This document shows, piece after piece, positions 14,776 through 17,949 of a DNA stretch of 17,949 nt. A program made the position numbers and the translations under genes. Position 1 is the stretch's first letter. The number at the start of each line of letters is the position of its first letter. This stretch comes from Burkholderiaceae bacterium. GTDB lineage: Bacteria; Pseudomonadota; Gammaproteobacteria; Burkholderiales; Burkholderiaceae. The notes below the pieces were generated by a model. That model had not been told where the DNA came from, did no database searches, and saw only the letters and a program-made list of their open reading frames with translations. Location: assembly GCA_022701965.1 (NCBI GenBank), contig JAKONL010000426.1, positions 1-17,949 on the forward strand, in the 5' to 3' direction.

Positions 14776-14878
14776 GCAAGGTCACCGACGGCGACGAAGC
14801 CGGCGGCGACCCCGAGGACAAAGGCGTCCGCATGACAGCTCGGCCCAGGCAGGGCCCGGCCATGCGGACGCCTTTTTT
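14776..14878 (+). ncRNA. NasR/ANTAR antitermination leader RNA 2 (upstream of the oxidoreductase-nasA operon)
   Basis: P2 is GGAC/GTCC (14816-14819 with 14826-14829) closing the hexaloop AAAGGC, identical to leader 1, and its loop plus 3' arm form the 5' arm of the terminator. P1 is less regular. The strongest stem is CCGACGGC/GCCGGCGG (14785-14792 with 14799-14806, one A.G mismatch) with a six-base loop GACGAA, so position 4 is G but position 1 is G rather than A. A rival 3-bp stem, GTC/GGC (14781-14792), closes ACCGAC, which has the A1/G4 pattern but is weak. P1 and P2 are 9 nt apart in the first model and 23 nt in the second. The shared core and context make NasR control likely. Confidence 0.78.
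14820..14878 (+). terminator. Leader terminator upstream of the oxidoreductase gene (attenuator)
   Basis: There is a perfect 15-bp stem, 14820-14834 with 14861-14875, followed by T residues to 14878. An inner hairpin GGCCC/GGGCC lies at 14842-14846 and 14852-14856. The terminator ends 45 nt before the ATG of the oxidoreductase gene, so it acts as an attenuator of that operon. Confidence 0.93.
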
Positions 14879-14923
14879 GTTGTCGCAGGCGCCGTCGTGG
14901 GCGCCGCAGGACGGAGAGCGGTC

Positions 14924-16183
14924 ATGGACATGCGCGCGAAGAAGCAGAAACTGGTGCTGGTCGGCAACGGCATGGCCGGCGTGCGGACGCTCGAGGAACT
15001 GCTCAGGATCGACCCGGCGCTCTACGAGATCACCGTCTTCGGTGCCGAGCCGCACCCCAACTACAACCGGATCATGCTGTCGCCGGTGCTCGCCGGGGAG
15101 CAGACCGTCGACGAGATCGTGCTGAATCCGTGGTCCTGGTACGAGGAGCACGGCATCACGGTGCATGCCGGACGCCGGGTGACCGGCGTGGACCGGGTCA
15201 GGCGCATCGTGCGCGCCGACGACGGCCGCGGCGAGCCGATCGAGGCGTCCTACGACCGCCTGCTGCTGTGCACCGGCTCCCACCCCTTCATGATCCCGGT
15301 GCCGGGCAATGACCTCGAAGGCGTGATCGCGTACCGGGACATCGCCGACACGCAGACCATGATCGACACCGCCAGGACGCACCGCCACGCGGTGGTGATC
15401 GGCGGCGGCCTGCTGGGCCTCGAGGCCGCCAACGGCCTGATGCTGCGCGGCATGGACGTCACGGTGGTGCACGTCAACGCCTGGCTGATGGACCGCCAGC
15501 TCGACGAGACGGCCGCCGGCCTGCTGCGCAAGTCCCTGGAAGACCGCGGGCTGAAGTTCCGCCTCGCGGCGCACACGCAGGCGCTCGTCGGCGACCGCGA
15601 AGACGGCAAGGCCGGCCGCGTGAAGGCGATCCGCTTCAGGGACGGCAGCGAGCAGGCGGCCGACCTGGTGGTGATGGCGGTGGGCATCCGTCCCAACGTG
15701 AAGCTGGCCGAGTCGATGCGCCTGCACTGCGAGCGCGGGATCGTGGTGACCGACACGCTGCAGACCGTGACCGACGCGCGCATCTACGCGGTCGGCGAAT
15801 GCGCGGCGCACCGCGGCATCGCCTACGGCCTGGTGGCGCCGCTGTTCGAGCAGGCCAAGGTCGCGGCCAACCACCTGGCCGAGATGGGCTACGGCCGCTA
15901 TCTCGGCTCGCTGACCTCCACCAAGCTCAAGGTCACGGGCATCGACCTCTTCAGCGCCGGCGACTTCACCGGCGGCGAAGGCACCGAGGAGATCGTGCTG
16001 AGCGATCCGTTCGCCGGCGTCTACAAGAAGCTGGTGATCAAGGACGACCGGCTGGTGGGCGCCTGCCTCTATGGCGACACGGCCGACGGCAGCTGGTACT
16101 TCGAGCTGCTGCGCGAGGGCCGCAGCGTGGCCGACCTGCGCGAGACGCTGATGTTCGGCGAGCCGCAACCGGAAGAGGACTGA
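14924..16183 (+). CDS. FAD/NAD(P)H-dependent oxidoreductase, NirB N-terminal-like; probable electron donor subunit for NasA
   Basis: This 419-residue flavoprotein has an FAD dinucleotide fold at residues 13-19 (VGNGMAG) and a second fold at 157-165 (VVIGGGLLG). It has NirB-like text throughout: PHPNYNRIMLSPVLAGE, WYEEHGITVHAGRRVTGVD, LLLCTGSHPFMIPVPG, RDIADTQTMI, VDTLQT-type VVTDTLQTVTDARIYAVGECAAHRG and LGSLTSTKLKVTGIDLFSAGDF. It corresponds to the FAD/NADH module of large NirB or of Klebsiella NasC. It ends before any BFD-like [2Fe-2S] Cys cluster or siroheme domain, so it is not a nitrite reductase. Its stop is followed at once by the nasA ATG, which supports a role as reductant supplier to NasA. 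The first ATG was chosen because GGAG (14913-14916) lies 7 nt away. Confidence 0.88.
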   Translation: MDMRAKKQKLVLVGNGMAGVRTLEELLRIDPALYEITVFGAEPHPNYNRIMLSPVLAGEQTVDEIVLNPWSWYEEHGITVHAGRRVTGVDRVRRIVRADDGRGEPIEASYDRLLLCTGSHPFMIPVPGNDLEGVIAYRDIADTQTMIDTARTHRHAVVIGGGLLGLEAANGLMLRGMDVTVVHVNAWLMDRQLDETAAGLLRKSLEDRGLKFRLAAHTQALVGDREDGKAGRVKAIRFRDGSEQAADLVVMAVGIRPNVKLAESMRLHCERGIVVTDTLQTVTDARIYAVGECAAHRGIAYGLVAPLFEQAKVAANHLAEMGYGRYLGSLTSTKLKVTGIDLFSAGDFTGGEGTEEIVLSDPFAGVYKKLVIKDDRLVGACLYGDTADGSWYFELLREGRSVADLRETLMFGEPQPEED

Positions 16184-17949
16184 ATGCGCGAAACCAAGTC
16201 CACCTGCCCCTACTGCGGCGTCGGCTGCGGCGTGGTCATCGAGTCCGACGGCGCGCGGATCACCGGCGTGCGCGGCGACCCCGACCATCCGGCGAACTTC
16301 GGACGCCTGTGCACCAAGGGCTCGACGCTGCACCTCACCGCGAGCGCCGAGGTCGCGCTGCAGACGCGCCTGCTGCGCCCGATGCAGCGGCCGCGGCGCC
16401 GCGCCGCGCCGCAGCCCGTGTCCTGGGACACCGCGCTCGACACCGCCGCCGACCGGTTCGCGCAGGTCGTCGCCGAGCACGGGCCCGACGCGGTCGCGTT
16501 CTACATCTCCGGCCAGCTGCTGACCGAGGACTACTACGTCTTCAACAAGCTCGCCAAGGGCCTGATCGGCACCAACAACATCGACACCAACTCGCGCCTG
16601 TGCATGAGCAGCGCCGTCGCGGGCTACAAGAAGACGCTGGGCGCCGACGCGCCGCCCGCCTGCTACGACGACTTCGACGACGCCCGGTGCCTGTTCATCG
16701 TCGGCAGCAACACCGCCTGGGCCCATCCGATCCTGTTCCGTCGCATCGAGGACGCCCGGCGCGCCAATCCGGCGATGAAGATCGTCGTCGTCGACCCGCG
16801 CCGCACCGACACCTGCGAGATCGCCGACCTGCACCTGGCGATCCAGCCGGGCACCGACGTGATGCTGTTCAACGGGATGCTGCACCTGATGCTCTGGGAA
16901 GGCTGGATCCGGCCCGACTACATCGCCGCGCACACCAGCGGCTTCGACGCCCTCGAGGCGACCGTGCGCGACTGCACGCCCGACCGCGTGGCGCAGGTCT
17001 GCGGCATCGACACGGCGGCGCTGCGCGAGGCCACCCGTCTGTTCGCGACCTCGGCGGCGACGCTGAGCCTCTATTGCCAGGGGCTGAACCAGTCGAGCTC
17101 GGGCACGGCCAAGAACGCGACGCTGGTCAACCTGCACCTGGCCACCGCGCAGATCGGCCGGCCGGGCGCCGGGCCGTTCTCCCTCACCGGCCAGCCCAAC
17201 GCGATGGGCGGGCGCGAGGTCGGCGGCATGGCGAACCTGCTGGGCGCGCATCGCGACATGGCCAATGCCGATCACCGTGCCGAGGTCGCCGCGCTGTGGG
17301 GTGTCGACAGCGTGCCTTCGCGCCCCGGCAAGACCGCGGTCGACCTGTTCCAGGCCGCGGCCGACGGCGAGATCAGGGCGCTGTGGATTTCCTGCACCAA
17401 TCCCGCCCAGTCGATGCCCGACCAGTCCACGGTCCGGCGCGCGCTGGAGCGATGCGAGTTCGTCGTGCTGCAGGAGGCCTTCGCGACCACCGCGACCGCG
17501 GCTTACGCCGACCTGCTGCTGCCGGCCACGACCTGGGGCGAGAAGGTCGGCACCGTGACCAACAGCGAGCGCCGCATCTCGCGCGTGCGGCCGGCGGTCG
17601 CGGCGCCCGGCGAGACGCGGCACGACTGGTCGGCCGTCGCCGATTTCGCGCAGCGGCTCGAACGGCGCCTGCCGGCGCGCGCCGCCGCCACGCTGTTTCC
17701 CTATGCGCTCGACAGCGACGCCGGCGCCGAGGCCATCTGGAACGAGCACCGCGAGAGCACCCGCGGCCGCGACCTCGACATCACCGGCCTGAGCTGGGCG
17801 ATGCTCGAATCGCAGGGACCGCAGCAATGGCCGTTGCCCGAGGGCGCGACGGCCGGGCGTGCCCGTCTCTACGAAGACGGCGTGTTCCCCACGCCCGACG
17901 GCCGGGCGCGCTTCTTCAATGCCGCCTACCGCCCGGTCGCCGAGCCGCG
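16184..17949 (+). CDS. nasA: Assimilatory nitrate reductase, molybdopterin catalytic subunit (3' end outside window)
   Basis: This cytoplasmic molybdoenzyme reduces nitrate to nitrite. The first 588 codons are visible and open to the window edge. An N-terminal [4Fe-4S] motif is formed by Cys8, Cys11, Cys15 and Cys43 (CPYCGVGC ... GRLCTKG). The likely molybdenum-ligand Cys140 lies in NSRLCMSSAV. Bis-MGD-binding segments follow: FIVGSNTAWAHPI, IVVVDPRRTDTCEIADLHLAIQPGTD, LYCQGLNQSSSGTAKN, GQPNAMGGREVGGMANLL, WISCTNPAQSMPD, and LLLPATTWGEKVGTVTNSERRISRV. This is the NasA/NarB group, whose members are often 700-900 residues; whether a C-terminal BFD [2Fe-2S] domain is present cannot be seen. The ATG abuts the stop of the oxidoreductase gene, with GAGGA (16175-16179) 4 nt away, indicating one operon and coupled translation. 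Confidence 0.95.
   Translation, partial: MRETKSTCPYCGVGCGVVIESDGARITGVRGDPDHPANFGRLCTKGSTLHLTASAEVALQTRLLRPMQRPRRRAAPQPVSWDTALDTAADRFAQVVAEHGPDAVAFYISGQLLTEDYYVFNKLAKGLIGTNNIDTNSRLCMSSAVAGYKKTLGADAPPACYDDFDDARCLFIVGSNTAWAHPILFRRIEDARRANPAMKIVVVDPRRTDTCEIADLHLAIQPGTDVMLFNGMLHLMLWEGWIRPDYIAAHTSGFDALEATVRDCTPDRVAQVCGIDTAALREATRLFATSAATLSLYCQGLNQSSSGTAKNATLVNLHLATAQIGRPGAGPFSLTGQPNAMGGREVGGMANLLGAHRDMANADHRAEVAALWGVDSVPSRPGKTAVDLFQAAADGEIRALWISCTNPAQSMPDQSTVRRALERCEFVVLQEAFATTATAAYADLLLPATTWGEKVGTVTNSERRISRVRPAVAAPGETRHDWSAVADFAQRLERRLPARAAATLFPYALDSDAGAEAIWNEHRESTRGRDLDITGLSWAMLESQGPQQWPLPEGATAGRARLYEDGVFPTPDGRARFFNAAYRPVAEP

Noticed and set aside
9024..14878. The two similar terminator regions as a dispersed repeat or mobile-element ends
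   Set aside because: Similarity is confined to P2 and the terminator arms, each with a sigma-54 promoter before it and a nitrate gene after it. There is no transposase, target-site duplication or matching flank. Regulatory duplication explains it better.
11447..14923. A plus-strand open frame of more than 1100 codons that runs into the oxidoreductase gene
   Set aside because: The upstream part is out of frame with nrtD and gcd, is Arg-rich nonsense, and crosses a sigma-54 promoter, leader and terminator. Only the part from 14924 is a gene.
14618..17827. A 1069-codon minus-strand open frame antisense to the oxidoreductase gene and nasA
   Set aside because: It is a codon-position mirror of two strongly supported genes, with no recognisable domain.
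1..17949. CRISPR arrays, tRNA or rRNA genes, insertion sequences, prophage or toxin-antitoxin genes
   Set aside because: Looked for on both strands; no repeat-spacer pattern, cloverleaf sequence, transposase or integrase motif was seen.

Overview
The window is GC-rich, densely coding, and reads as the chromosome of a Burkholderiales (betaproteobacterial, possibly Comamonadaceae/Variovorax-like) soil-type organism. This placement rests on codon usage, on protein families recognised by eye, and on the combination of rpsO-pnp, a PQQ glucose dehydrogenase and a NasR-type nitrate assimilation locus. It is an inference, not a database match.

Left part (1-4315, minus strand): a conserved housekeeping block read right to left. 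It holds a Tat-exported periplasmic substrate-binding protein, a class I aminotransferase 27 nt behind it, rpsO with its own intrinsic terminator, and the N-terminal 395 codons of pnp, cut by the window edge. Middle part (4436-6441, plus strand): a small heat-shock protein with a strong terminator, an AT-rich spacer, a TTG-initiated alpha/beta hydrolase and a secreted single-HKD Nuc/phospholipase-D-type nuclease. tsaD (6460-7512, minus) converges on the nuclease and diverges from nasR.

Right part (7573-17949, plus strand): a nitrate assimilation locus. nasR encodes a NIT-ANTAR nitrate-responsive antiterminator. It is followed by two separately controlled units: nrtA-nrtB-nrtD (ABC nitrate importer), and an FAD/NAD(P)H oxidoreductase followed directly by nasA (nitrate reductase, truncated at the window end). 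Both units begin with the same regulatory order: NtrC-like dyads, a consensus-like sigma-54 promoter, a leader of about 150-160 nt with two hexaloop hairpins of the ANTAR-target type, and an intrinsic terminator whose 5' arm is shared with the second hexaloop hairpin. An 18-nt core is identical in the two leaders. The expected logic is that nitrogen limitation fires sigma-54/NtrC transcription and nitrate-bound NasR stabilises the hexaloop hairpins, so the terminator cannot form and transport and reduction genes are expressed together.

A complete membrane PQQ glucose dehydrogenase gene (gcd) sits between the two nitrate units, on the same strand, with no convincing terminator before it. This is the oddest piece of gene order in the window. 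The most interesting material is therefore RNA-level: two paired NasR/ANTAR leaders in one locus, one of which has a non-standard first hairpin.
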